The translations under genes and the position numbers were made by a program. From NCBI GenBank assembly GCA_902787365.1, contig CADAGC010000003.1:1-45982 (forward strand): a stretch of DNA of 45,982 bases, read 5' to 3'. Below the pieces are notes generated by a model. The model was not told the DNA's origin, did no database searches, and was given only the letters and a program-made list of their open reading frames with translations. Every line of letters starts with the position of its first letter. The first letter of the stretch is position 1. The DNA is from an uncultured Ruminococcus sp. GTDB taxonomy: Bacteria; Bacillota; Clostridia; Oscillospirales; Ruminococcaceae. Shown here one piece after another: positions 25,303-32,931 of the stretch.

Positions 25303-25918
25303 GCTTTGCTTTCCTTTCCTCATCAAGGTCAAGCATATCAAAACTGCCGGCATCGACGATGTCTTTGTGGCTGATGACCTTCATCACGGTCTTTAGGATT
25401 ATGCTAAGATCGCCCTTGAAAGTAATATTCTTGACATATTCAACATCCATACCGAGTCTTTGATCCCATTTGACGGCGTTTCTGCCGTTTACCTGCGCAA
25501 AACCTGTAAGACCAGGCCTTACCGAGTGCCTTTTGCGCTCTTTGTCGGTGTAATATGGTAAATATCTTTCGAGCAGCGGCCTGGGACCCACTATCGCCAT
25601 ATCGCCCTTGGCTATGTTTATAAGTTCGGGCAGCTCGTCGAGAGAGGTCTTGCGAAGAAAGCGCCCGTAGGCTATCAGCCGCTTTTCATCGGGGAGAAGC
25701 TCACCGTTTTTGTCCTTCTCATTTGTCATTGTGCGAAACTTTATCAGTTTGAATATCTTTTCATTGCGCCCGGGTCTGTTCTGTGTGAAGAAGGGGTTGC
25801 CCTTCATAGCGCAGGTGCCTGCTGCCGAAAGAACAACGAGCACAGGGCTAAGCGCAGCAAGGGCAGTTACCGATAAAAAGCAGTCCAGCGGTCTTTTGAC
25901 ATATTTCTCGTATATCAT
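25280..25918 (-). CDS. PglC-type initiating sugar-phosphate transferase
   Basis: A 212-residue monotopic phosphoglycosyl transferase that starts glycan synthesis by moving a sugar 1-phosphate from a nucleotide sugar to undecaprenyl phosphate. There is one N-terminal re-entrant/hydrophobic segment (residues about 10-35), then the family block FTQNRPGRNEKIFKLIKFRT, DELPELINIAKGDMAIVGPR (with the catalytic Asp-Glu dyad region) and VRPGLTGFAQVNGRN. The short, PglC-like length (no extra transmembrane domain) suggests a diacetamido or N-acetyl amino sugar as substrate, in line with the adjacent DegT aminotransferase and acetyltransferase. UDP- versus dTDP-donor cannot be decided. Confidence 0.92.
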   Translation of the reverse strand: MIYEKYVKRPLDCFLSVTALAALSPVLVVLSAAGTCAMKGNPFFTQNRPGRNEKIFKLIKFRTMTNEKDKNGELLPDEKRLIAYGRFLRKTSLDELPELINIAKGDMAIVGPRPLLERYLPYYTDKERKRHSVRPGLTGFAQVNGRNAVKWDQRLGMDVEYVKNITFKGDLSIILKTVMKVISHKDIVDAGSFDMLDLDEERKAKRGTDKDK

Positions 25919-25941
25919 AAATTCTCATCCACCTAATCTTT

Positions 25942-26481
25942 TCAGTATTTGCCGTGAGCTTTGTAGAACTCTTTCCAGCACCATTTTGCGGCCGCATCGC
26001 TCAACTGCTCGCCACTTGGGCTCAGTTCATCGGGATAGCTGTTTTCGCCTGCTCTCTTTGAGAGATAGTCGTCAAAGCTTCCGATGACCCTTGCGGGAAC
26101 ACCTGCAACAACGGAATTGGGTGGGACATCCTTATTGACAAGGCTTCCCGCACCTATAATTACATTTGAACCTATAAGGACCCCATACAGTATGGTAGAG
26201 CCCGCACCGACGAATACATTATCCTGTATCTCGATGCAGCCTATCTTCTCTTTGAAGCCCTTTTTACTTACATTCGGGTTATGATTGAGCATAACGTGGG
26301 TGACATCGTGTGTTATAAAGGTCACCTTTGACGCAAGACGGACGTTATTGCCGAGCTTGATGAGGTTGGCATATAACGGCACAGTTCTGTTCATTATGCT
26401 GCAATTCTTGCCTATAGACGCAAAAACGCCTTTTTTCTGAGGTATTCTGTGCGCTTTTGGCTTGAAAGTATGGTGTAGCAT
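25942..26481 (-). CDS. Left-handed beta-helix (hexapeptide) acetyltransferase
   Basis: A 179-residue acyl-CoA-dependent transferase with hexapeptide repeats: IGKNCSIMNRTVPLYANLIK leads into IEIQDNVFVGAGSTILYGV, LIGSNVIIGAGSLVNKDVPP and NSVVAGVPARVIG, the standard CatB/NodL/WbbJ-type ending. His in the IGFITHDVTH-like loop (FITHDVTHVMLNH) is the likely catalytic base. It lies between the DegT aminotransferase (72 bp) and the sugar transferase (24 bp), so N-acetylation of a newly aminated sugar is likely; O-acetylation of the glycan is the alternative. It lacks the N-terminal Rossmann part of PglD. Confidence 0.85.
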   Translation of the reverse strand: MLHHTFKPKAHRIPQKKGVFASIGKNCSIMNRTVPLYANLIKLGNNVRLASKVTFITHDVTHVMLNHNPNVSKKGFKEKIGCIEIQDNVFVGAGSTILYGVLIGSNVIIGAGSLVNKDVPPNSVVAGVPARVIGSFDDYLSKRAGENSYPDELSPSGEQLSDAAAKWCWKEFYKAHGKY

Positions 26482-26552
26482 CTAAGTGTATGCCATAATC
26501 TTTTACTGTGCATAGTCTCACTCCTTGGCGTAAAGGTCTTGCCGTGTGCTCT

Positions 26553-27866
26553 TTATCTGAAGCACCTGTGTATTATCTCTATCACCTTGTCCTGCTGCTG
26601 CTGCGTCATTTTGTTGTCGCTCGGCAGACAAAGGCCTCTTGCGAATATATCGGCACCAACATCTATGCCGCTGCCTGCGATGTATGCGTTGCTCCTGCCC
26701 CTGCCGCTGCCTTCAGCGGTTATGAAGGCATTTGAGCGGTATATGGGCTGCATATGCATAGGTTTCCATATCGGCCTGCCCTCTGCATTGAATGCCGCAA
26801 GTGCTTCAAGTATCTCCTGCGGCGAGCTTTTGCCGCTTTCGCTCTTGTATAAGTAATCCTGCTCGCCCCTTACCATAGGCGCCAAAGCTTCTTTGTTTAT
26901 TATCATGCAGCTGAGCCAGAAGTTTGGTATGGAATTCTCTCTGTCCCAGGGGTTCATCTTTACGGGAAGGTCTGCAAGACCCTTTTCGTATCTTTCATAG
27001 ATAGCCTTTTTCTGAGCGATGTGCTCATCGAGGAAAGGTATCTGCCCACGTACTACGCCTGCAACTATGTTGCTCATACGGTAGTTGTATCCAAGCTCCT
27101 CATGCTGGTACCAGGGGGCAGCCTCACGGCTCTGTGTGCTCCATTTTCTTACCTTGTCGGCATCTTCCTTGGAGTTTGTCAGAAACATACCGCCTGCGCT
27201 GCCTGTTATTATCTTGTTTCCGTTAAAGCTGATAGCGTTGTAATTGCCAAGAGCACCGGTCTCTACCCATTTCCCACCGAGCTTGTATTTAGCGCCGAGG
27301 CTCTCCGCTGCATCCTCAACGATAAGTGCGCCGTGCCTGTCACATATTTCCTTTATCCTGTCCATCTTTCCGGGTGTGCCGTAAAGATGCGCAACTATCA
27401 CGAGCCTTACGTCAGGGTACATCTCAAAGGCCTTCTCAAGTGCTCCGGGGCTCATGTTCCATGTGTCATATTCGGTGTCTATGAATACTGCCTCGCCGTC
27501 CTCATAGCCGACGGGGTTTATGCTTGCATCGAAGGTACAGTCTGAGCAGAATACCTTTTTGCCGCTGAGCGTGCCCTTGTCGGGTCTTGCCTGCCCATAG
27601 AGCTTCTCGCCTGCGAGCTTTGTTGCAAGGTGCAGCGAAGCTGTGCCTGCACTCAAAGCGACTGCGTGCTTTACGCCTACATACTCAGCAATGAGCTTTT
27701 CTGTCTCATTAATGTTTGCGCCTACTGTAGACACCCAGTTTGTCTGTATGGCTTCATCCACCCACTTTTGCTCGTCGCCGTGCATAGTGGGGCTGGCAAG
27801 CCACAGCTTTGCCTTGAAAGGCTCGATACCCTCAAAACGGGGGTCGGTCAAAAAATCATTCATCAT
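26553..27866 (-). CDS. DegT/DnrJ/EryC1/StrS aminotransferase, first gene of operon
   Basis: A 437-residue PLP-dependent sugar aminotransferase. Key parts are LSAGTASLHLATKLAG (phosphate-binding), DAAESLGAKY (the PLP-ring Asp) and AISFNGNKIITGSAGG, where Lys is the PLP Schiff-base residue. It converts a 4-keto (or 3-keto) nucleotide sugar to an amino sugar with glutamate. It is first in the operon and next to the acetyltransferase and the PglC-like transferase, so it should make the initiating amino sugar. No UDP-GlcNAc dehydratase is in the window, but rfbA-rfbB diverge from it and could supply dTDP-4-keto-6-deoxyglucose. It is slightly long for the family (usually about 370-400). Confidence 0.92.
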   Translation of the reverse strand: MMNDFLTDPRFEGIEPFKAKLWLASPTMHGDEQKWVDEAIQTNWVSTVGANINETEKLIAEYVGVKHAVALSAGTASLHLATKLAGEKLYGQARPDKGTLSGKKVFCSDCTFDASINPVGYEDGEAVFIDTEYDTWNMSPGALEKAFEMYPDVRLVIVAHLYGTPGKMDRIKEICDRHGALIVEDAAESLGAKYKLGGKWVETGALGNYNAISFNGNKIITGSAGGMFLTNSKEDADKVRKWSTQSREAAPWYQHEELGYNYRMSNIVAGVVRGQIPFLDEHIAQKKAIYERYEKGLADLPVKMNPWDRENSIPNFWLSCMIINKEALAPMVRGEQDYLYKSESGKSSPQEILEALAAFNAEGRPIWKPMHMQPIYRSNAFITAEGSGRGRSNAYIAGSGIDVGADIFARGLCLPSDNKMTQQQQDKVIEIIHRCFR

Positions 27867-28036
27867 ATATTTTCCTTCATCATTAATTATATTAAAAACG
27901 TATAATTTCCATTAATTCCTTGTCTATCGGAGTCAAAGCCGGACGTGTCAGATAATGCCGTTTATGCCCGAAAACACAGGGCTTTACGGCATCGGCACGA
28001 ACGCTTTCGTCAAATAGACACACTTATAACCTTAAC
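27867..28036 (-). promoter_or_regulatory. Structured 5' leader of the glycan operon
   Basis: About 170 nt lie between the predicted start of transcription and the first gene. In the - strand RNA, TGTCTAT near the 5' end can pair with ATAGACA near 27925, closing a domain. Inside it ATGCCGT pairs with ACGGCAT, with a nested GCCC/GGGC pair, and CGAA pairs with TTCG. I do not recognise a known riboswitch. A processive-antitermination element, as found before some exopolysaccharide operons, would suit a 22-kb transcription unit. Confidence 0.5.
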
Positions 28037-28042
28037 ATATCA

Positions 28043-28071
28043 ATTATATCAAACCATAATAGCTTTGTCAA
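28043..28071 (-). promoter_or_regulatory. Perfect consensus promoter of the 22-kb glycan operon
   Basis: On the - strand TTGACA (28066-28071), a 17-bp spacer and TATAAT (28043-28048). All twelve consensus bases match. It would drive the whole array of - strand genes to the terminator at 5.6 kb. Confidence 0.88.
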
Positions 28072-28164
28072 GCGTGTGACATTGTTTTTATATATTTGTA
28101 TAAATATAGCTGTCTTTTTATCAATGTATGTTGTTAATTCCCATAACTGCCCGTTTTACAGCGC

Positions 28165-28193
28165 TTGACAACCCGTGTGTTATGTGCCATAAT
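28165..28193 (+). promoter_or_regulatory. Promoter for rfbA-rfbB
   Basis: TTGACA (28165-28170), 17-bp spacer, CATAAT (28188-28193). The leader to rfbA would be about 195 nt, AT-rich, with a near-direct repeat AATAAACTAAAAAA just before the ribosome site. The 27867-28394 gap contains only these two promoters and their leaders; no gene is apparent in it. Confidence 0.7.
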
Positions 28194-28394
28194 AATAACA
28201 GAGATAAATGTTTTTGGGGTGAAAAGTGGTGTGTTATATAATTTAAGCTTTTAATATGCAAAAATGGCTTTTTGCTATTGCAATATAGACATTTGGCTGC
28301 ACTTTGTGTGTATTTTAAAGACCAGTATAGTTCCGCTTTTGACGGGAATAACCAATAAACTAAAAAACAATAAACTAAAAAAGAGGCGATCTGA

Positions 28395-29282
28395 ATGAAA
28401 GGCATAATCCTCGCCGGAGGTGCCGGCACAAGACTTTATCCGCTGACAATGGTAACGAGCAAGCAGCTGCTGCCCGTGTATGATAAGCCGATGATATACT
28501 ATCCCTTAAGCACGCTGATGCTTGCGGGGATAAAGGAGATACTCATAATCAGTACCCCCGAGGATACCTCTCGCTTTGAGGAATTGCTGGGCGACGGGTC
28601 GCAGTTCGGCGTCAAGCTCAGCTATAAGGTGCAGCCCTCGCCCGACGGGCTTGCACAGGCCTTTATTCTCGGTAAGGAGTTTATAGGCGATGATGCCTGT
28701 GCTATGGTGCTGGGCGATAATATATTCTACGGCAACGGTTTTATCCGTGTTCTGCGTGAAGCGGTGAAAGATGCCGAGGAGAGTGCAAGAGCTACCGTCT
28801 TCGGCCACTATGTAAATGACCCTGAGCGCTTCGGCGTTGTGGCATTCGATGAGAACGGCAGGGCTACAAGTATCGAGGAAAAGCCCGCACAGCCTAAGTC
28901 AAACTACGCCGTTACAGGCCTCTATTTCTATCCTAAGGGCGTGTCGGCAAGGGCTGAACAGGTCAAGCCCTCGGCAAGAGGCGAGCTTGAGATAACTACA
29001 CTTAATGAGATGTATCTTGATGACGGCCTGCTTGATGTTCAGCTGCTCGGCCGTGGCTTTGCATGGCTCGATACGGGTACTATGGATAGCCTTGTTGAAG
29101 CGGCAGAGTTTGTGCAGATGATAGCCAAAAGACAGGGCATAACTATCTCAGCCCCCGAGGAGATAGCATATATAAATAACTGGATATCAAAGGAAAAGCT
29201 GACCGAGTCGGCGCAGAAGTACGGCAAATCGCCCTACGGCGCACATCTTATGGCGGTTGCACAGGGAAAAGTGAGGTATTGA
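28395..29282 (+). CDS. rfbA: Glucose-1-phosphate thymidylyltransferase
   Basis: Makes dTDP-glucose from dTTP and glucose 1-phosphate, first step of dTDP-6-deoxysugar synthesis. At 295 residues it is the normal length. [20 protein letters not shown] and [20 protein letters not shown] form the nucleotide and substrate loops; VLGDNIFYG carries the metal-binding Asp, and [10 protein letters not shown] is another family constant. The gene starts 7 nt after an AGAGGCG ribosome site and is followed after one base by rfbB. rfbC and rfbD are not in the window, so rhamnose synthesis is not demonstrated here. Confidence 0.97.
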   Translation: MKGIILAGGAGTRLYPLTMVTSKQLLPVYDKPMIYYPLSTLMLAGIKEILIISTPEDTSRFEELLGDGSQFGVKLSYKVQPSPDGLAQAFILGKEFIGDDACAMVLGDNIFYGNGFIRVLREAVKDAEESARATVFGHYVNDPERFGVVAFDENGRATSIEEKPAQPKSNYAVTGLYFYPKGVSARAEQVKPSARGELEITTLNEMYLDDGLLDVQLLGRGFAWLDTGTMDSLVEAAEFVQMIAKRQGITISAPEEIAYINNWISKEKLTESAQKYGKSPYGAHLMAVAQGKVRY

Positions 29283-29283
29283 T

Positions 29284-30306
29284 ATGACGATAATAGTTAC
29301 CGGCGGCGCCGGATTTATAGGCTCAAATTTTGTTTTCTATATGCTGAAAAAATATCCCGACTATAGGATAATATGCCTTGATAAGCTTACCTATGCGGGC
29401 AACTTATCGACCCTTGCACCGGTTATGGATAATGCGAACTTCCGCTTTGTAAAGGCAGATATCTGCGACAGAGAAGCAGTAAATAAACTCTTTGAGGAGG
29501 AGCACCCCGACATCGTGGTCAACTTCGCCGCCGAGAGCCATGTTGACCGCAGTATAGAAGACCCCGGTATATTCCTTCAGACAAATATCATGGGCACGCA
29601 GACTCTTATGGACGCCTGCCGCAAGTACGGCATAAAGCGCTACCACCAGGTGTCTACCGATGAGGTATACGGCGACCTGCCCCTTGACAGACCCGACCTC
29701 TTCTTCACAGAAGATACGCCCATTCATACTTCAAGCCCCTACAGCAGCTCAAAGGCTGGCGCAGACCTGCTCGTGCTTGCATACTACAGGACATACGGCC
29801 TGCCCGTGACAATAAGCCGCTGCTCCAACAACTACGGCCCTTATCACTTCCCTGAGAAGCTGATACCCCTTATGATAGCTAACTGCTTGAACGACAAGCC
29901 GCTGCCCGTATACGGCGAGGGGCTGAATGTTCGTGACTGGCTGTATGTGGAGGATCACTGCCGTGCGATAGATCTTATCATTCACAATGGCAGAGTAGGC
30001 GAGGTCTACAACGTAGGCGGCCACAACGAGATGAAGAATATCGACATAGTAAAGCTCATATGCAAAGCCCTCGGCAAGCCCGAGAGCCTCATCACATATG
30101 TTGCCGACAGAAAGGGTCACGATATGCGCTACGCTATCGACCCCACAAAGATACACAACGAGCTTGGCTGGCTGCCCGAGACTAAATTCGAGGACGGCAT
30201 AAAGAAAACCATAGACTGGTATCTTGACAACCGCAAGTGGTGGGAGACTATCATCTCGGGTGAGTATCAGAACTATTATGAGAAGATGTACGGCAACCGT
30301 GAGTAG
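29284..30306 (+). CDS. rfbB: dTDP-glucose 4,6-dehydratase
   Basis: NAD-dependent SDR enzyme converting dTDP-glucose to dTDP-4-keto-6-deoxyglucose. The 340-residue protein has IIVTGGAGFIGSNFVFYMLK (cofactor loop), FAAESHVDRSI, STDEVYGD with the catalytic Thr-Asp-Glu, SPYSSSKAGADLL with YxxxK, and NNYGPYHFPEKLIP. Its product can go to rhamnose (RfbC/D, not seen) or to an amino sugar through a DegT aminotransferase such as the divergently transcribed gene at 26553-27866. It is one base from the rfbA stop. Confidence 0.97.
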   Translation: MTIIVTGGAGFIGSNFVFYMLKKYPDYRIICLDKLTYAGNLSTLAPVMDNANFRFVKADICDREAVNKLFEEEHPDIVVNFAAESHVDRSIEDPGIFLQTNIMGTQTLMDACRKYGIKRYHQVSTDEVYGDLPLDRPDLFFTEDTPIHTSSPYSSSKAGADLLVLAYYRTYGLPVTISRCSNNYGPYHFPEKLIPLMIANCLNDKPLPVYGEGLNVRDWLYVEDHCRAIDLIIHNGRVGEVYNVGGHNEMKNIDIVKLICKALGKPESLITYVADRKGHDMRYAIDPTKIHNELGWLPETKFEDGIKKTIDWYLDNRKWWETIISGEYQNYYEKMYGNRE

Positions 30307-30370
30307 GATATGAGCGGTGCCGAAAACAGCGCGTCTGATAAAGCGCTGACATCAAAAACAATATCCATTC

Positions 30371-30404
30371 AGCCGCCCGCTGTTATGCATAGGGCGGCTT
30401 TTTA
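30371..30404 (+). terminator. Terminator after rfbB
   Basis: AGCCGCCC (30371-30378) pairs with GGGCGGCT (30392-30399) and is followed by TTTTTAT. It ends the rfbAB transcript. Confidence 0.9.
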
Positions 30405-30438
30405 TATACAAAAAAATGTACATATGACCAAGCCGCTA

Positions 30439-30467
30439 TTGACTTTTTCTCAAAAACTTGCTATACT
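30439..30467 (+). promoter_or_regulatory. Promoter for the YhaM-like gene
   Basis: TTGACT (30439-30444), 17-bp spacer, TATACT (30462-30467), 40 bp before the gene. Confidence 0.75.
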
Positions 30468-30506
30468 TAAAGCATATATGATATCCCTAAAAAGGAGAGA
30501 TGCCAA

Positions 30507-31523
30507 ATGCCGCAAAACGACTACAAAAACTTTTCACGCACAAAAGTGGGCGATTCGTTCAAGCGCCCTGTGTTTATAAAAGCGATAGAGGAAAAGCCCA
30601 CCAAAACCGGTGACCTTTACCTTACATTTACCCTGCTTGACGGCGAGAGCGAGATAAGCGCCAATTATTTCGGCAAGAATGCGGCGCAGGCGGCACAGGA
30701 CGGGCTTAAAGCAGGAGTCATAGCCGATGCCGATATAAAGGTCGCAGACTATAAGGGTAAGAAGAGCTTTACCGTAACCGATATGACACCTTATCAGGGC
30801 AGCGAATTCAAGGAAAGCGATTTTATCATCACAGCGCCTATAGATGCTGATGTGATGTTTGATGAGATAATACAAACACTCCGCTCGGCAGGAGATGATG
30901 TGGGAGGAACAGTCACCCCCGTGTCAGAGCTTGCGGTTATGATACTTGAAAGCTTTAAGAAAGATTTTACCACATCATCGGCGGCTAAGAGTATGCACCA
31001 TAACTTCAAGAGCGGGCTTATTTACCACACCTATAGAATGGTAAAGGCTGCCGAGGTAATGTGCGGTGTATACCACGAGCTTGATAAAGAGCTTCTGATA
31101 TCGTCTGCGGCGATTCACGATATAGGCAAGATATGGGAATATAAGACCGACCCGCTGGGCAGCGCCGAGCTGACAAGCAACGGTGTGCTTTTCGGGCACC
31201 TTTATCTTGGGGCTAACCTTGTGAGCCAGTATAAGGATAAGTACCCCGCAGTTCACCCCGATGCACCTGCATTTGACCCCGAAAAGGTCAAGCTTTTGAC
31301 CCATATAATTCTTGCACACCACGGCATACGTGAATGGGGCGCAGTCGCTACCCCCGCAATACCCGAGGCCTGCGTGCTGTTTCATATCGACAGTATCGAC
31401 GCAAAGATAAATTCCTATGAAAAGGAATACGCTAAACTCCGCCCCGGCGATGTTACGCAAAACACGCCCTTCGGCTTTGACGGCAAGATCTATAAGCCCG
31501 TGTATAAGTATTCCGATAAATAA
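30507..31523 (+). CDS. yhaM: YhaM-like 3'-5' exoribonuclease, OB fold plus HD domain
   Basis: A 338-residue cytoplasmic protein with the YhaM layout. Residues about 10-110 form an OB-fold nucleic-acid-binding domain (GDLYLTFTLLDGESEISANY). Residues about 150-300 hold an HD phosphohydrolase domain: HHNFKSGLIYHTYRMVKAA, AAIHDIGKIWEY (the HD metal ligands) and ILAHHGIREWGA. In Bacillus such proteins trim RNA and DNA from the 3' end. It has its own promoter and terminator, with no link to the glycan operon. Confidence 0.88.
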   Translation: MPQNDYKNFSRTKVGDSFKRPVFIKAIEEKPTKTGDLYLTFTLLDGESEISANYFGKNAAQAAQDGLKAGVIADADIKVADYKGKKSFTVTDMTPYQGSEFKESDFIITAPIDADVMFDEIIQTLRSAGDDVGGTVTPVSELAVMILESFKKDFTTSSAAKSMHHNFKSGLIYHTYRMVKAAEVMCGVYHELDKELLISSAAIHDIGKIWEYKTDPLGSAELTSNGVLFGHLYLGANLVSQYKDKYPAVHPDAPAFDPEKVKLLTHIILAHHGIREWGAVATPAIPEACVLFHIDSIDAKINSYEKEYAKLRPGDVTQNTPFGFDGKIYKPVYKYSDK

Positions 31524-31533
31524 TGACACCTAT

Positions 31534-31565
31534 CACCCCTCTGCTGCGGCAGGGGGTGTTGTTAT
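31534..31565 (+). terminator. Terminator after the YhaM-like gene
   Basis: CACCCC-CTGC (from 31534) pairs imperfectly with GCAG-GGGGTG (to 31558) around a short loop, then TTGTTAT. A second inverted repeat (ACGCCCTC near 31580, GAGGGCGT near 31620) follows. Confidence 0.7.
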
Positions 31566-31653
31566 ATTCACCAAACAAACACGCCCTCTATTGGGCAATA
31601 TGGAAATTTTGAGATTTTGAGGGCGTTAAAACGTACACCACCCCAAAACGCTG

Positions 31654-31683
31654 TTGACAGCCCTTTTATAAAAATGTTATAAT
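31654..31683 (+). promoter_or_regulatory. Promoter for the serine hydrolase gene
   Basis: TTGACA (31654-31659), 18-bp spacer, TATAAT (31678-31683); the gene starts 29 bp later with an AAAGGAGG ribosome site. Confidence 0.85.
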
Positions 31684-31712
31684 TATACCATGAAACCCAA
31701 AGGAGGAGCTTT

Positions 31713-32858
31713 ATGGAACTGGAAACTGTAAAATTGATAATGGATAAAACTATAGCCGACCACGCCGAGAACGGCGCTGCGGCTGTTATGACAAAAGACG
31801 GCAGCGAGGTGTATTCCTGCGCTGCGGGGCTTGCAGATGTTGAGGGCGGTGTGCCCTTTACCGAGGAAACTATATGCAGGGCGTTCTCCTGCTCGAAGAT
31901 AGTAACAGCCACGGCGGCAATACAGCTTATCGAGCGGGGGCTGCTCGATACAAGCTGGGAGCTTGGCTGGATAATCCCCGAATTCTCGGAAGCTTTCTAT
32001 ATAAGAGAGGGCAAGAAAATACCAAGCCCCAAGATAAGGATAAGAGACCTGTTCAATATGACATCGGGTATCGCATACCCCGGCGACCCACACGAGGGTA
32101 TTGAGGGAATGAACGATCTATGGGGCGAGCTTGATAAGAGCATAAAGGACGGCAAGAGCATGACTACCGCCGAGTTTGCGGCAAAGGCAGGCAGGCAGCC
32201 GCTTATGTTCGCCGCAGGCGATGAGTGGATGTACGGCACGTCTGCCGATATAATGGGCGCCGTTATAGAAAAGGTGTCGGGTCAGCGTTTTGGCGACTAC
32301 CTTAAGGAGAATATCTTCGACCCGCTGGGTATGAACGATACGGCGTTCTATGTTCCAAAGGACAAGCGTGACAGACTTGCGGTGCTTTATGAGAATACTG
32401 CCACGCCACCCAAGCGCCCCGACTGGGTGAATCTGTGCATCTACGACTACGATAAGCCCCCCGCTTTTGAGTCGGGCGGCGCAGGGCTGTTCACTACGGC
32501 GAGAGACCTCTCAAAGCTCGGCGCAGAGCTTTCCTGCGGCGGCAAGGGCGTTGTGAGCAGGAGCGCTGTTCGCTTTATGCAGCAAAACGGCCTTTCCGAT
32601 GAGCAGAAGCGCACCTTTAACTGGGATTCCTGCCGTGGCTTTGGCTATGCAAACTTTATGAGAATACACGAAGACCCCAACGTTTCGGGGCTTATGGCAT
32701 CAAAGGGTGCTTTCGGCTGGGACGGCTGGACGGGCACTTTCCTGCTCAATGACCCGCAGGATAAGATATCCGTAACTGTGTTCGTTCAAAGAACAGGCGC
32801 AGGCACTACACAGCTTGCAAGAAGTATCGTAAATGCGGCGTATGCGGCACTTGTATAG
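31713..32858 (+). CDS. Serine hydrolase of the class C beta-lactamase/esterase family
   Basis: A 381-residue serine hydrolase with the beta-lactamase (PF00144) fold. CRAFSCSKIVTATAAIQLIE contains the SxxK motif (nucleophile Ser and general-base Lys), and GDEWMYGTSADIMGAVIEKV supplies the Tyr of the YxN-type motif (here Y-G-T). GAFGWDGWTGTFLLNDP takes the place of the KTG box. There is no signal peptide, so it probably works in the cytoplasm as an esterase or peptidase on small substrates rather than as an antibiotic-resistance enzyme. The substrate is unknown. Confidence 0.88.
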   Translation: MELETVKLIMDKTIADHAENGAAAVMTKDGSEVYSCAAGLADVEGGVPFTEETICRAFSCSKIVTATAAIQLIERGLLDTSWELGWIIPEFSEAFYIREGKKIPSPKIRIRDLFNMTSGIAYPGDPHEGIEGMNDLWGELDKSIKDGKSMTTAEFAAKAGRQPLMFAAGDEWMYGTSADIMGAVIEKVSGQRFGDYLKENIFDPLGMNDTAFYVPKDKRDRLAVLYENTATPPKRPDWVNLCIYDYDKPPAFESGGAGLFTTARDLSKLGAELSCGGKGVVSRSAVRFMQQNGLSDEQKRTFNWDSCRGFGYANFMRIHEDPNVSGLMASKGAFGWDGWTGTFLLNDPQDKISVTVFVQRTGAGTTQLARSIVNAAYAALV

Positions 32859-32931
32859 GAAAAGAAAAGAATAAAAAAGCTTTCACCCTTGCTGCCAACA
32901 AAACGAAAAGACAAAAAGAAAGGAGCCCTCT

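Noticed and set aside
27867-28036. Cyclic-di-GMP-I (GEMM), THF or fluoride riboswitch
   Set aside because: The conserved loop sequences of these classes could not be found in the leader on either strand; only generic stems were seen.
28121-28429. Small - strand gene overlapping the rfbA start
   Set aside because: No ribosome site, no family resemblance, and it overlaps the rfbA promoter and leader; judged a chance open frame.
31713-32858. Antibiotic-resistance class C beta-lactamase
   Set aside because: There is no signal peptide and the KTG box is not conserved, so an esterase- or peptidase-like role is more likely.
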